A stretch of 64,000 nucleotides of DNA, taken from SG8-41 sp963699525 (GTDB taxonomy: Bacteria > Pseudomonadota > Gammaproteobacteria > Burkholderiales > SG8-41). The stretch spans positions 1 through 64,000 of the forward strand of contig CAVOUI010000012.1 in the NCBI GenBank assembly GCA_963699525.1, read 5' to 3'. Positions 43,246 through 51,049 of this stretch are shown one piece after another. The notes beneath the pieces are model-generated. The model was given only the letters and a program-made list of their open reading frames with translations. It was not told the DNA's origin and ran no database searches. The position numbers and the translations under genes are program-made. Position 1 is the stretch's first letter. Every line of letters starts with the position of its first letter.

Positions 43246-44373
43246 ATGCGCTTCATCGCCCACCTCGACATGGACGCGTTCTACGCGTCGGTTGAGCTGC
43301 TGCGCTACCCGGAGCTGCGCGGCAAGCCGGTGGTGATCGGCGGCCGGCGGCGCGCCGCGGCGGAGGGAAACGCGTTCCCGGCGTTGCGCGCCTATACCGG
43401 GCGCGGGGTGATCACCACCGCCACCTACGAAGCGCGGGCGTTCGGCCTGCATTCGGGCATGGGGCTCATGAAGGCGGCGAAGCTCGCGCCGGACGCGCTG
43501 CTGCTGCCGGCGGACTTCGACGAGTACCGGCGCTGCTCGCGCCTGTTCAAGGACGCGGTGCGCGCGCTCGCGCCCGAGGTCGAGGACCGCGGCATCGACG
43601 AGATCTACATGGACATCACCGGCCTCGTCGAGGAAAGCGCAGCCGAGGGCGCGCCGGATCCCTGGGTGCGCGCGCGGGTGGCCGCGAGGGACATCCAGCG
43701 CGCGGTGCACGAGGCGACCGGGCTCACGTGCTCCATCGGCGTCACGCCGAACAAGCTGCTGTCCAAGATCGCTTCCGAGCTGGAGAAGCCCGGCGGGCTG
43801 ACGGTGCTGCGCGAGGAAGACATCCCGGCGCGCATCTGGCCGCTGGCGGTGCGCAAGATCAACGGCATCGGGCCCAAGGCCGGCGCGCGGCTCGAGGCGA
43901 TCGGCATCCGCACCATCGGCGAGCTCGCGCAGGCCGACCCGGCGCTGCTCGTCGCGCATTTCGGCAGGAGCTATGGCGCCTGGATGCACGAGGCCGCGCA
44001 CGGGCGGGACGGGCGCGCGGTGGTCACGGTGAGCGAGCCGAAATCCATCAGCCGCGAGACGACGTTCGAGGACGATCTCCACCCGGTGCGCGACCGCGAG
44101 CAGCTCTCGCGCATCTTCACCAGCCTGTGCGTGAGGCTCGCCGACGATCTCAAGCGCAAGGGCTACGTCGGCAGGACGATCGGCCTGAAGCTGCGTTACG
44201 ACAACTTCAAGACCGTCACCCGCGACCGCACGCTCGACGAGCCGACCGGCGACTCCGGCGCGATCCGCCGCGCGGCGGGCGAGTGCCTGAAGCGCGTGCC
44301 GCTCGACCGGCGCATTCGCCTCCTCGGCGTGCGGGTGGGCGCGTTGAGCAGGCCGGGTGCCACTCTGTTTTAG
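43246..44373 (+). CDS. dinB: DNA polymerase IV (Y-family)
   Basis: A 375-residue translesion polymerase. The palm has HLDMDAFYASVE and DRGIDEIYMDITG (the catalytic acidic residues); CSIGVTPNKLLSKIASELEK and the helix-hairpin-helix INGIGPKAGARLEAIGIRTI follow. The C-terminal little-finger domain includes SISRETTFEDDL. It copies across damaged templates and causes -1 frameshifts and substitutions. No beta-clamp motif is evident at the end. I see no LexA box upstream. Confidence 0.92.
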   Translation: MRFIAHLDMDAFYASVELLRYPELRGKPVVIGGRRRAAAEGNAFPALRAYTGRGVITTATYEARAFGLHSGMGLMKAAKLAPDALLLPADFDEYRRCSRLFKDAVRALAPEVEDRGIDEIYMDITGLVEESAAEGAPDPWVRARVAARDIQRAVHEATGLTCSIGVTPNKLLSKIASELEKPGGLTVLREEDIPARIWPLAVRKINGIGPKAGARLEAIGIRTIGELAQADPALLVAHFGRSYGAWMHEAAHGRDGRAVVTVSEPKSISRETTFEDDLHPVRDREQLSRIFTSLCVRLADDLKRKGYVGRTIGLKLRYDNFKTVTRDRTLDEPTGDSGAIRRAAGECLKRVPLDRRIRLLGVRVGALSRPGATLF

Positions 44374-44389
44374 TGACGAGATATGGGTG

Positions 44390-44462
44390 ACGGGCGACCC
44401 GAAGGATGAAGGATGAGGGATGAGGAGGGAATCCGAGGGATGAGGGACGAGGGATAAGGGGG
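44390..44462. repeat. Degenerate GGATGAG short tandem repeats
   Basis: Runs such as GGATGAAGGATGAGGGATGA and GAGGGATGAGGGACGAGGGA with a period near 7 bp, just after dinB. Related patches occur at 45205-45230 (TGAGGGATGAGGGATCAGGA) and around 61895-61925. Confidence 0.6.
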
Positions 44463-44585
44463 CCCAATCAGTGCTGAGTTCCGAGTGCTGAGTGGAATAA
44501 TTCCGACCTCATTTATCCGAATTGATACGCACGGTGGGAGCGTACACTGATGGGCTTCGTCTACATTATCTCCAGGTATTCGAAA

Positions 44586-45212
44586 ATGAACTCGCAGGAC
44601 CTGGAAGCGATCGCCGGGCGCACGCTCGAGCACTACGACCAGCATGCCGAGGATTTCTGGCAGGGAACGCGCCATCACGACGTCAGCCAGAACATCGACG
44701 CGCTGCTGCAGCACATCGAGGGCAAGCCGCCGTTCACGATACTCGACTTCGGTTGCGGGCCGGGGCGCGACCTCAAGGCGTTTGCCGGACTCGGTCACGT
44801 CGCGATCGGCCTGGACGGCGCAGCCCGCTTCGCCGAAATGGCGCGCGCCCATGGCGGCTGTGAAGTCTGGCAACAGGACTTTCTCAAGCTGCGCCTCCCC
44901 GCCGGGCGTTTCGACGGCGTGTTCGCCAACGCCGCGCTGTTTCACGTGCCCAGCCGGGAATTGCCGCGGGTGCTGCTCGAATTGCGCGCCACGCTGAAGC
45001 CGCGCGGCGTGCTGTTCAGCTCGAACCCGCGCGGGAACAACGAGGAAGGGTGGGACCGGGGGCGCTACGGCGCGTATTGGAATCTTGCGACCTGGCGCCG
45101 CTATCTTGCCGCTGCGGGGTTCGTCGAGCTCGCCCACTACTACCGCCCGGCGGGCGTGCCGCAGGAACGGCAGCCGTGGCTCGCGAGCGTGTGGCGCTCT
45201 GCTGAGGGATGA
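44586..45212 (+). CDS. Class I SAM-dependent methyltransferase
   Basis: A 208-residue methyltransferase: motif I is TILDFGCGPGRDLKAFAGLG, then VAIGLDGAARFAEMARA, and FDGVFANAALFHVPSRELPR near motif IV. ATG 44586 starts NSQDLEAIAGRTLEHYDQHA; the frame upstream overlaps nothing useful. The substrate is unknown. It stands alone between repeat patches. Confidence 0.82.
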   Translation: MNSQDLEAIAGRTLEHYDQHAEDFWQGTRHHDVSQNIDALLQHIEGKPPFTILDFGCGPGRDLKAFAGLGHVAIGLDGAARFAEMARAHGGCEVWQQDFLKLRLPAGRFDGVFANAALFHVPSRELPRVLLELRATLKPRGVLFSSNPRGNNEEGWDRGRYGAYWNLATWRRYLAAAGFVELAHYYRPAGVPQERQPWLASVWRSAEG

Positions 45213-45266
45213 GGGATCAGGAGCCGCCAGACGCCAGGAAGCTTCCGCGGGCCGTGCGGGGATTCG

Positions 45267-45280
45267 TTGATCCATATCAA
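45267..45280. promoter_or_regulatory. Perfect FNR/Anr/Dnr box upstream of the VKOR-family gene
   Basis: TTGATCCATATCAA fits TTGAT-N4-ATCAA exactly. Its centre is about 77 bp before the ATG of the VKOR-family gene, consistent with an activated promoter whose start point lies some 40 bp downstream of the box centre. Confidence 0.65.
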
Positions 45281-45350
45281 GACCCGCCTTGTGTCGTTGC
45301 ATGCATAGTGAGCGAACACTGTCGAAGCCTCGATCAGGAAGAAGGGTGCT

Positions 45351-45845
45351 ATGAGCGTATATCGGTCAAGGTCGGACTATGCCGGTCATACGATCCACCT
45401 CATGCTCGCATTGGCGCTGGTGGGGATAGGGATTGCGTTTTATGACTCTTATGTCATCTATAACGGTCTGCAGCTTTGGTGTCCGCCGCCAATCGACGGG
45501 TGCAACACCGTTGCCTACAGCCCCTACGCCCGCATTTCCGGCGTACCGATCGGTTATCTTGGGCTTGCCTACTATGCGGCCATGTTCGGAATTGCGGCGT
45601 GGCTGTCCCGCGAGCCCTTCTCGCCCGAACTGCGCTGGGTGGCGCTTCTCTATGCTGCGGCGGGCCTGTGCGCATCCATATACTTCTTCTACGTTCAGCG
45701 CACCTACATCCAGGCATTCTGCGTCTACTGCCTGATATCCGCGGTCGTTACAGTTTTCCTGTTCGGCGGGGCGCTTCGGCACTTTCGCGCGACCCGCGCA
45801 GACGGGGCGCGTCCGCCATCCGAAAAAGCCGTGTCCGCGGCCTAG
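45351..45845 (+). CDS. Vitamin K epoxide reductase (VKOR) family membrane protein
   Basis: A 164-residue protein with four membrane helices. Cys44 and Cys51 lie in the first periplasmic loop (CPPPIDGCNTVAYSPYA) and the redox pair Cys124-Val-Tyr-Cys127 in the last helix, the usual VKOR active site. In bacteria VKOR passes electrons from a thioredoxin-like oxidase to quinone to form disulfides, replacing DsbB. No fused thioredoxin domain is present. An FNR box upstream predicts induction when oxygen is low. The Ser preceding and the CPPP motif are slightly unusual. Confidence 0.85.
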   Translation: MSVYRSRSDYAGHTIHLMLALALVGIGIAFYDSYVIYNGLQLWCPPPIDGCNTVAYSPYARISGVPIGYLGLAYYAAMFGIAAWLSREPFSPELRWVALLYAAAGLCASIYFFYVQRTYIQAFCVYCLISAVVTVFLFGGALRHFRATRADGARPPSEKAVSAA

Positions 45846-45898
45846 GGAAAAGGCGGCCGGGGCCAGCGTCTGGGTGGCCAAGGGACGAGCGACGCAGA

Positions 45899-46079
45899 CT
45901 AGCTCTTGTTCCACCATCCCCAAGTTGCTTCCTGGCTCACGTCCGGGATCTTGTCGATCACGGAGTTGACGATGCGCCCGCCCTCTTTCTCGGTCCACCC
46001 GGCCGCGGTCGCTCAAGTCGCCGTTGAGTGAATCAAGGGCGGTGGCGATGAGGGCGTAACCGCATTGCCCTTCCCCCAT
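45899..46079 (-). CDS. Small hypothetical protein, frameshifted
   Basis: About 59 residues. The first frame gives GEGQCGYALIATALDSLNGD and, after one extra C near 46012, the second gives AAGWTEKEGGRIVNSVIDKI and ATWGWWNKS to a stop. The join is smooth and the residues are protein-like, so a small gene is plausible. No family recognised. Confidence 0.4.
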
Positions 46080-46097
46080 CCCTGCTATTGTCCGTGG

Positions 46098-46766
46098 ATG
46101 CAGGTTCACGTTCCCGACCCTGACTACACCAGCTCGGAGCGGGCGCGCGCGAGTTTCCGGCTCGCGTTCAAGCTCGCGCTCGCTTTCGTCGTCATCATCT
46201 GGCTCATCGACATCGCCAACTGGGCGCTCGGCCTGGAGCTCGGGCGCTTCGGCATTCGGCCGCGCGAGATCGCGGGGTTGCCCGGCATCCTGTTCGCTCC
46301 CCTGCTGCACGGCGGGCCGTTCCACCTCGCCGCCAATTCGGTGCCGCTGCTGGTGCTGGGCACGGGGATGCTCTACCTGTATCCCAGCTCGGCGCTCAAG
46401 GTGCTGCCGGCGATCTATCTCGGGCCGGGCATCGCGGTGTGGCTGTTCGCCGGCGGCGGCATCCACATCGGCTCCAGCGGGCTCGTCTACGGCTTGCTGG
46501 GCTACGTTTTCCTGGCGGGCGTGCTCCGCCTGGACCGCCGCGCGATCGGCGCGTCGCTGCTGGTCGCATTCCTGTACGGCAGCATGGTCTGGGGCGTGTT
46601 GCCGATCCAGCCCGGCGTATCCTGGGAGTCCCACCTGGCGGGCGCGCTGATCGGCCTCGCGCTGGCGTTCCCCCTGCGGCGGCTGGATGTCCCGCCGCGC
46701 AAGCGCTACAGCTGGGAAGGCGAGGTAGAGGAGAAGGACACGACCGACCAGGGGCCGGCGGAATGA
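46098..46766 (+). CDS. Rhomboid family intramembrane serine protease
   Basis: A 222-residue protein with about six membrane helices. The catalytic Ser127 is in GIHIGSSGLVYG (GxSG) and His179 in SHLAGALIG, forming the Ser-His dyad; HGGPFHLAANSVPLL matches the conserved HxxxN region. Rhomboids cut membrane proteins within the bilayer. ATG 46098 is chosen because longer frames add an unlikely Pro/Cys-rich stretch. A GGGGCCGG/CCGGCCCC hairpin overlaps its end. Confidence 0.88.
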   Translation: MQVHVPDPDYTSSERARASFRLAFKLALAFVVIIWLIDIANWALGLELGRFGIRPREIAGLPGILFAPLLHGGPFHLAANSVPLLVLGTGMLYLYPSSALKVLPAIYLGPGIAVWLFAGGGIHIGSSGLVYGLLGYVFLAGVLRLDRRAIGASLLVAFLYGSMVWGVLPIQPGVSWESHLAGALIGLALAFPLRRLDVPPRKRYSWEGEVEEKDTTDQGPAE

Positions 46767-46878
46767 CGGCCGGCCCCCTATGACGCAGTGCCGATCAGGT
46801 CGGCCCAGCCCTTTCGACTTCCGCTATTTCCCTTCAACTCGCCCGGTCGCCCGTAGCGAACAATGAGATAATGGGGCC

Positions 46879-47142
46879 ATGAATGAATCGCAACCGATTT
46901 CCCCCCGTGCCCGCCTGCAAGAGCTTCAGGCGATTCCGGAACGGCAGCGGACCGATGCCCAGTGGGATGAGCTCAACGAGCTCGAGATCAAGCTGGCCAG
47001 CGGAAATCGGGAGGGAGCCCCGCAGCAGAATGCCCGGGGGAACGCTCCCGCACCTGGCGGGCAACCCGGACCGGGCAGCGGGCAACGTCACGGTAAGAGG
47101 CCCGGGAGAAGATCCCATCAGAGGCCGCCCACGCAGCGTTAG
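46879..47142 (+). CDS. Small hypothetical protein, duplicated in the window
   Basis: An 87-residue protein. The first 40 residues are helical (ESQPISPRARLQELQAIPER, DELNELEIKLASGN), the rest is a Gln/Gly/Pro/Arg-rich disordered tail. A truncated copy with the same upstream bases lies at 41586. Overlaps by 4 bp the 3' end of the convergent HD-domain gene. Function unknown. Confidence 0.55.
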   Translation: MNESQPISPRARLQELQAIPERQRTDAQWDELNELEIKLASGNREGAPQQNARGNAPAPGGQPGPGSGQRHGKRPGRRSHQRPPTQR

Positions 47143-47753
47143 CGGCGCTTGAGCGAGCGCTCGATATTCGCGCGCGCCTGCTCTTCGTAACGGCCGTGGA
47201 AGTGCGCGCTGCTGAAAATCCGCGGGCGCGCGAGGAATTCCTTCAGGATCGCCCTGCGTTCCCGCCGGAACAGGAAATCGGGTACCCAGGCGTATTCCTC
47301 CCGCACCTGCCGTTCGTACTGGTCGAATCGTTCCGGTCCGGCGCCGAGTATCGATAGATCGACGTCCACGAGCAGCTCGGCGTCCGTGCCGCGGGGAACG
47401 GCTTTGTGACGGGTCGCCATGACGAGGGCGTGCACGCGATTGCACGCCTCGGGGGGTGTCCCGGCGGCCAGGGCGCTCGCGCGGGCCCAGTCGGCGCTCT
47501 TCTTCTCGTTATCGTGCCGTTTCACGTTGTAGATCGCGTCGTGAAACCACAATGCCAGCTCGATTTCAGCCGGGTGCTCGGCGAGCGCGCGGACCTCATC
47601 GAACTTTTCGAAGCACTCCTCGAGGTGCTGCGGAGTGTGGTACTTGCGGTGCGGCTCGCTGTAGCAGGCGATGAGCTCGCCATGGAGCTTCGGGTCGGGA
47701 TTGGCTGCGCCAAGCTCCTTCCACATCTCGCGCCATCGGGCAATGGTGAGCAT
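47139..47753 (-). CDS. HD-domain metal-dependent phosphohydrolase-like protein
   Basis: A 204-residue protein: SEPHRKYHTPQHLEECFEKF, ELALWFHDAIYNVKRHDNE (the HD motif) and VMATRHKAV with DVDLSILGAGPERFDQYE. This matches the predicted metal-dependent HD hydrolase family (COG4339). The substrate is unknown, possibly a nucleotide. It is convergent with the small duplicated gene and follows the glycosyltransferase gene on the same strand by 12 bp. Confidence 0.82.
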   Translation of the reverse strand: MLTIARWREMWKELGAANPDPKLHGELIACYSEPHRKYHTPQHLEECFEKFDEVRALAEHPAEIELALWFHDAIYNVKRHDNEKKSADWARASALAAGTPPEACNRVHALVMATRHKAVPRGTDAELLVDVDLSILGAGPERFDQYERQVREEYAWVPDFLFRRERRAILKEFLARPRIFSSAHFHGRYEEQARANIERSLKRR

Positions 47754-47765
47754 CTCAGATTGCCC

Positions 47766-48493
47766 CTATCGTTCGCCGTCGTACCATGCGAAACAGTCCT
47801 CCCGGCTGCGCAGCGTCCTCCCGCGCGACACGACGGTCTTCAGCATGAACCCGAATAACCTGGGCCAGCCGTAGAGCCGCACCTTGCGGTCGCTGGTGAG
47901 CAGGGGATGGCGGTGAAGGATCACGATCGTCCGCCGCTCGCGCCGTGCCATGCGCTTCAGGCGCCTGAAGAGGTCGAGCTCCTCGCTGGCGTAGAGCGCC
48001 TCGCTGAAGCCGCCCGCCGTGCGGAAGGCCGCCGCCTCGCAAAATATGAAGGACCCCGCTGCCCACCGCATGATCCTGCTCAGCGCGTTCCAGCAGTCCA
48101 ATCGCCAGCGCGACGCCGCGAGGCGGGTTCGCGTAGACAACGGTGCTGCCCCCGGCCAGACAGCGCCCGGCGGCAATGGCGTCGGCCGCTTCGGAAAAAA
48201 GCTCCACTGTCGGGTGGGAATCGGCGTCCACGAAGAAGATCCAGTCCCCGCCGGCCTCCGGCGGCGCCCGGATTGCGCGCGCGGCTGATCTGGTTCACCG
48301 GCTCGAAGACGACGCGCGCTCCCGCCGCCCGGGCGATCGCCGCCGTCCCGTCGGTGGAATTGTTGTCGCAGACGATCAACTCGGACGCCCAGCCGCGCCG
48401 GTCGAACGCTTCCATGGCCGCGCGGATGCTGCGGAGCGACCCGGGCAGCAATCGCTCCTCGTTGAATGCGGGAACGACGACGGAGATCTTCAT
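47766..48493 (-). CDS. Family 2 glycosyltransferase (frameshifted)
   Basis: About 240 residues. MKISVVVPAFNEERLLPGSL and ELIVCDNNSTDGTAAIARAA are the GT2 start. After a shift near 48270 the DAD-like motif lies in FVDADSHPTVELFSEAADAI, then GSTVVYANPPRGVALAIGLL. After a second shift near 48080 the end reads WAAGSFIFCEAAAFRTAGGF, SEALYASEELDLFRRLKRMA and DCFAWYDGER. GT2 enzymes transfer sugar from nucleotide donors to glycans or lipids; the acceptor is unknown. Confidence 0.78.
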
Positions 48494-48522
48494 CTGGCTG
48501 ACCTGGAAGGACGCGGCCGCAA

Positions 48523-48684
48523 GGTCAGACCCCCATTGATAAGGTAGTGGCAGCCCGCCGCGGACTCGAACCGCGAACCTTCCGCTTCAGAGGCGGACGC
48601 TCTACCAATTGCGCTAGCGGGCAGCAGATTTGCCGGACTGGGGTCCGATCTCATTCGACCGTGCGCCGTCGTGGGAAGTTCGAA
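48523..48684. repeat. Direct repeat unit carrying tRNA-Gln, left copy
   Basis: About 160 bp: a GGTCAGACCCCC motif, the tRNA gene and about 60 bp beyond it up to GTGGGAAGTTCGAA. The same sequence with about ten changes recurs at 58403-58563 in the same orientation, so the two copies bound a 10 kb block. Confidence 0.75.
48548..48623 (-). tRNA. tRNA-Gln(CTG), left copy
   Basis: A 76-nt cloverleaf on the reverse strand: acceptor GCCCGC pairing with GCGGGC, D arm GCGC-AATTGGTA-GAGC, anticodon stem TCCGC/GCGGA with loop CTCTGAA, T arm CGCGG-TTCGAGT-CCGCG, discriminator G and encoded CCA. Anticodon CTG decodes CAG. The first base pair U1-U72 does not pair, in keeping with the weak 1-72 pair recognised by glutaminyl-tRNA synthetase. 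Confidence 0.92.
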
Positions 48685-48714
48685 ACCGCGACGGGCAGAC
48701 CGTGGATCACTCGC

Positions 48715-50094
48715 TTACTCCAGAGGCTTGAGATCGGCGAGCAGGGTGGGGATCAGCTCGGTGACGGTCGGATGTATGTGCACCGCGTTCTGGATGACCG
48801 TATAGGGAGCGCCCGCATACATCACGTCGAGAATCGAGTGAATGGCCTCATCGGCTTCGATGCCGAGAAGCGCCGCGCCCAGGATCAGCCGGGTCTGCGC
48901 GTCGACCACTATCTTCATGAAACCCTGAGTCTCTCCGCGCTCCCGCGCGCGGCCGACCCGGCTCATCATCATCTTGCCCACCAGCGCCTTGCGGCCCGAG
49001 GCCCTCACTTCGCGTTCCGTCATGCCGGCCCGGCCCAGCGGCGGGTCGATGTAGAGCGCGTAGGCGGGGATGCGGTCGGTCACGCGGCGATGGCCGCCAT
49101 CGAGCAGGTTGGCGGCGACGATTTCGTAGTCGTTGTACGAGGTGTGCGTGAAGGCCCCCCGGCCATTGGCATCCCCGAGCGCCCAGATTCCAGGCACGTT
49201 GGTGCGCAGCTCGTCGTCCACCACGATGTAGCCGCGCGCATCGGTCTTCACGCCGGCCTTCTCGAGCCCGAGGTCGTCGGTGTTCGGCACGCGGCCCACG
49301 GCCAGCAGCAGATGCGAGCCCGTGACCTGGGGCGGTCCGCCTTCGCAGCTCAGGCCCGCCGCGACGCCGTTTCCGCGCTTCGCCACCGTGATGCACTTTG
49401 CGTTGAGCCTGATCTCGACGCCTTCGCCCTCCAGGATCTTCTGGATCGCCGCCGAGACTTCCTCGTCTTCGCGCGCGATCAGCCGCGGTCCCATCTCCAC
49501 GACCGTCACCCGGCTGCCGAAGCGGCGATACATCTGGGCGAATTCCAGCCCGATATAGCTGCCGCCGATGACGACGAGGTGCTCGGGCAGGAAATCGATC
49601 TCCATCATGCTGGAATTGGTCAGATAGCTGACTTCGGTGATTCCGGGCATGTCGGGCACGGACGCCCGCCCACCGACGTTGAGAAAGATCTCTGCTCGCC
49701 TCCAGCAGTCTCCCGTTGACGCGGACAGTGCGGGGGCCCTCGAGCCGCGCATGCCCTTCGAGCACCGCGAGGTTGGGCGTATTCCTGAGCCACTTGGTCA
49801 CGCCCTCGTTGGATTGCCGCACGACGGCGTCCTTGCGGGCCTTCACGCGCGTCATGTCCACGCTAATGCGCCCGTCGATCGCGACCCCGTATTCGGCGCC
49901 GGGCGCGCCACGTGCGCCGCGCGGGCGCTCGCGATCAGGGTCTTGGTCGGGATGCAGCCGACGTTGACGCAGGTCCCGCCGAAGAGCTTGCGCTCGATGA
50001 TGGCCGTTTTGCGGCCCGCATTCGCGAGCCGGACCGCGAGCGAGGGACCGGATTGGCCGGTGCCGATGACGATTGCGTCGTACTTTTCGGACAT
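48715..50094 (-). CDS. FAD-dependent pyridine nucleotide-disulfide oxidoreductase, mercuric reductase/lipoamide dehydrogenase-like (frameshifted)
   Basis: About 460 residues over three frames. YDAIVIGTGQSGPSLAVRLA is the FAD-binding start and GGTCVNVGCIPTKTLIASAR the redox-active cysteine pair. After shifts near 49890 and 49690 the main frame continues with LVVIGGSYIGLEFAQMYRRF (NAD(P) binding), GIWALGDANGRGAFTHTSYN and the dimer domain IHPTVTELIPTLL. It oxidises or reduces a disulfide substrate using NAD(P)H; no Hg genes or dehydrogenase-complex genes are present, so the partner is unknown. Confidence 0.8.
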
Positions 50095-50161
50095 GCCATG
50101 CCTCCCACCGCAGCGGGGAACCTTAGTGGTCTGGCCCCTTTAGCTTATCCTCACGCGCTCG

Positions 50162-50536
50162 TCATTTCCGAAACAGCAACTCGCGCGCTTTTTCGTAAAT
50201 CGCATCGATCCCAAGCTTTTTTTCCGTCACGTCATCCGCTTCCCAGCGATCCGGGCTGATCCAATATTGGGATTTCAGCAGGCACCGGTTTGCCAGATCC
50301 CGGTCGAATCGGCGAACGGGCACGGCGGCCTTGCTCCACAATCGGGCAAGTTCCTCCTCATGTTTGCGCTTTCGCCGTCCAGTCTTTTCGAGTCGTGCGA
50401 GGTAAATCTTGGTCTCATTGGCGGCCGCATAGATGGCCGCGAGCGCCGCATCCATCAGATCATCGCGACGGTGGCGCTCGCTCGAAAAGTAGTCGAGCAG
50501 TTTCCCCAGCCCGGGGATTGCCTCAAGCATTGTCAT
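50162..50536 (-). CDS. Hypothetical protein
   Basis: A 124-residue soluble, helical protein (LGKLLDYFSSERHRRDDLMD, AALAAIYAAANETKIYLARL, EEELARLWSKAAVPVRRFDR). The helical pattern and charges suggest an accessory or regulatory factor but I know no family. It starts 30 bp downstream of the RidA gene stop on the same strand, so it may be the last gene of that operon. Confidence 0.55.
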   Translation of the reverse strand: MTMLEAIPGLGKLLDYFSSERHRRDDLMDAALAAIYAAANETKIYLARLEKTGRRKRKHEEELARLWSKAAVPVRRFDRDLANRCLLKSQYWISPDRWEADDVTEKKLGIDAIYEKARELLFRK

Positions 50537-50566
50537 CGCCGTTACCCATCGGACCGTTTCCGCGAA

Positions 50567-51049
50567 TCATGGATGAAGCTCGAACTCCCCGTTGATTTCG
50601 ACCGCAATGCCGCGCGGCAAGGCGGCGTGTCCCACCGCCGAGCGGGCGTGCTTGCCGAACTCGGGACCCCAGAGTTCGAAAAAAAGATCCGAGGCGCCGT
50701 CGATAACTTGAGGCTGCTGGACGAAATCCGGCGCGCAGTTGCACATGCCGAACAGGCGCAGCACGCGCTTCACCCGGTCCAGGTCGCCACAATGCGCCTT
50801 GATCGTAGCCATCATGGTGAGGGCCACCGCGCGCGCGGTCGCGTAGCCTTCCTCCACCGTGATGTCCACGCCGAACTTGCCGGTCTGCCGGACACTGGGC
50901 AGCTTGGGCAGGTCCAGTCCGTGGCCCGACAGCAGGAGTAGCGTGCCGGACTGGGTGCACCCCGTGCGGTTGTTCTTCGGGAAGACGAACGGGGGCGGCA
51001 ACTCGTAGCCCATTCGCTTCAGACGTGATTCGATGGTGCCCATGGTCAT
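50567..51049 (-). CDS. RidA/YjgF-family protein
   Basis: A 160-residue protein of the Rid family. TARAVALTMMATIKAHCGDL, DRVKRVLRLFGMCNCAPDF and ARSAVGHAALPRGIAVEING supply the strands and the conserved Arg that binds the imine/enamine carboxylate. Rid proteins deaminate reactive 2-aminoacrylate-type intermediates. Its start overlaps by 4 bp the stop of a Bug gene, which itself follows a three-domain Rid protein, so the three form one operon. Confidence 0.82.
   Translation of the reverse strand: MTMGTIESRLKRMGYELPPPFVFPKNNRTGCTQSGTLLLLSGHGLDLPKLPSVRQTGKFGVDITVEEGYATARAVALTMMATIKAHCGDLDRVKRVLRLFGMCNCAPDFVQQPQVIDGASDLFFELWGPEFGKHARSAVGHAALPRGIAVEINGEFELHP

Noticed and set aside
46747..46780. 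GGGGCCGG/CCGGCCCC hairpin at the rhomboid gene end as a terminator
   Set aside because: It overlaps the stop codon region and lacks a T tract, so termination is not supported.
48547..48900. Open frame starting MAARRGLEPRTFRFRGG over the tRNA-Gln (also at 58426)
   Set aside because: This is the tRNA gene read on the wrong strand, a frequent false protein in GC-rich genomes.
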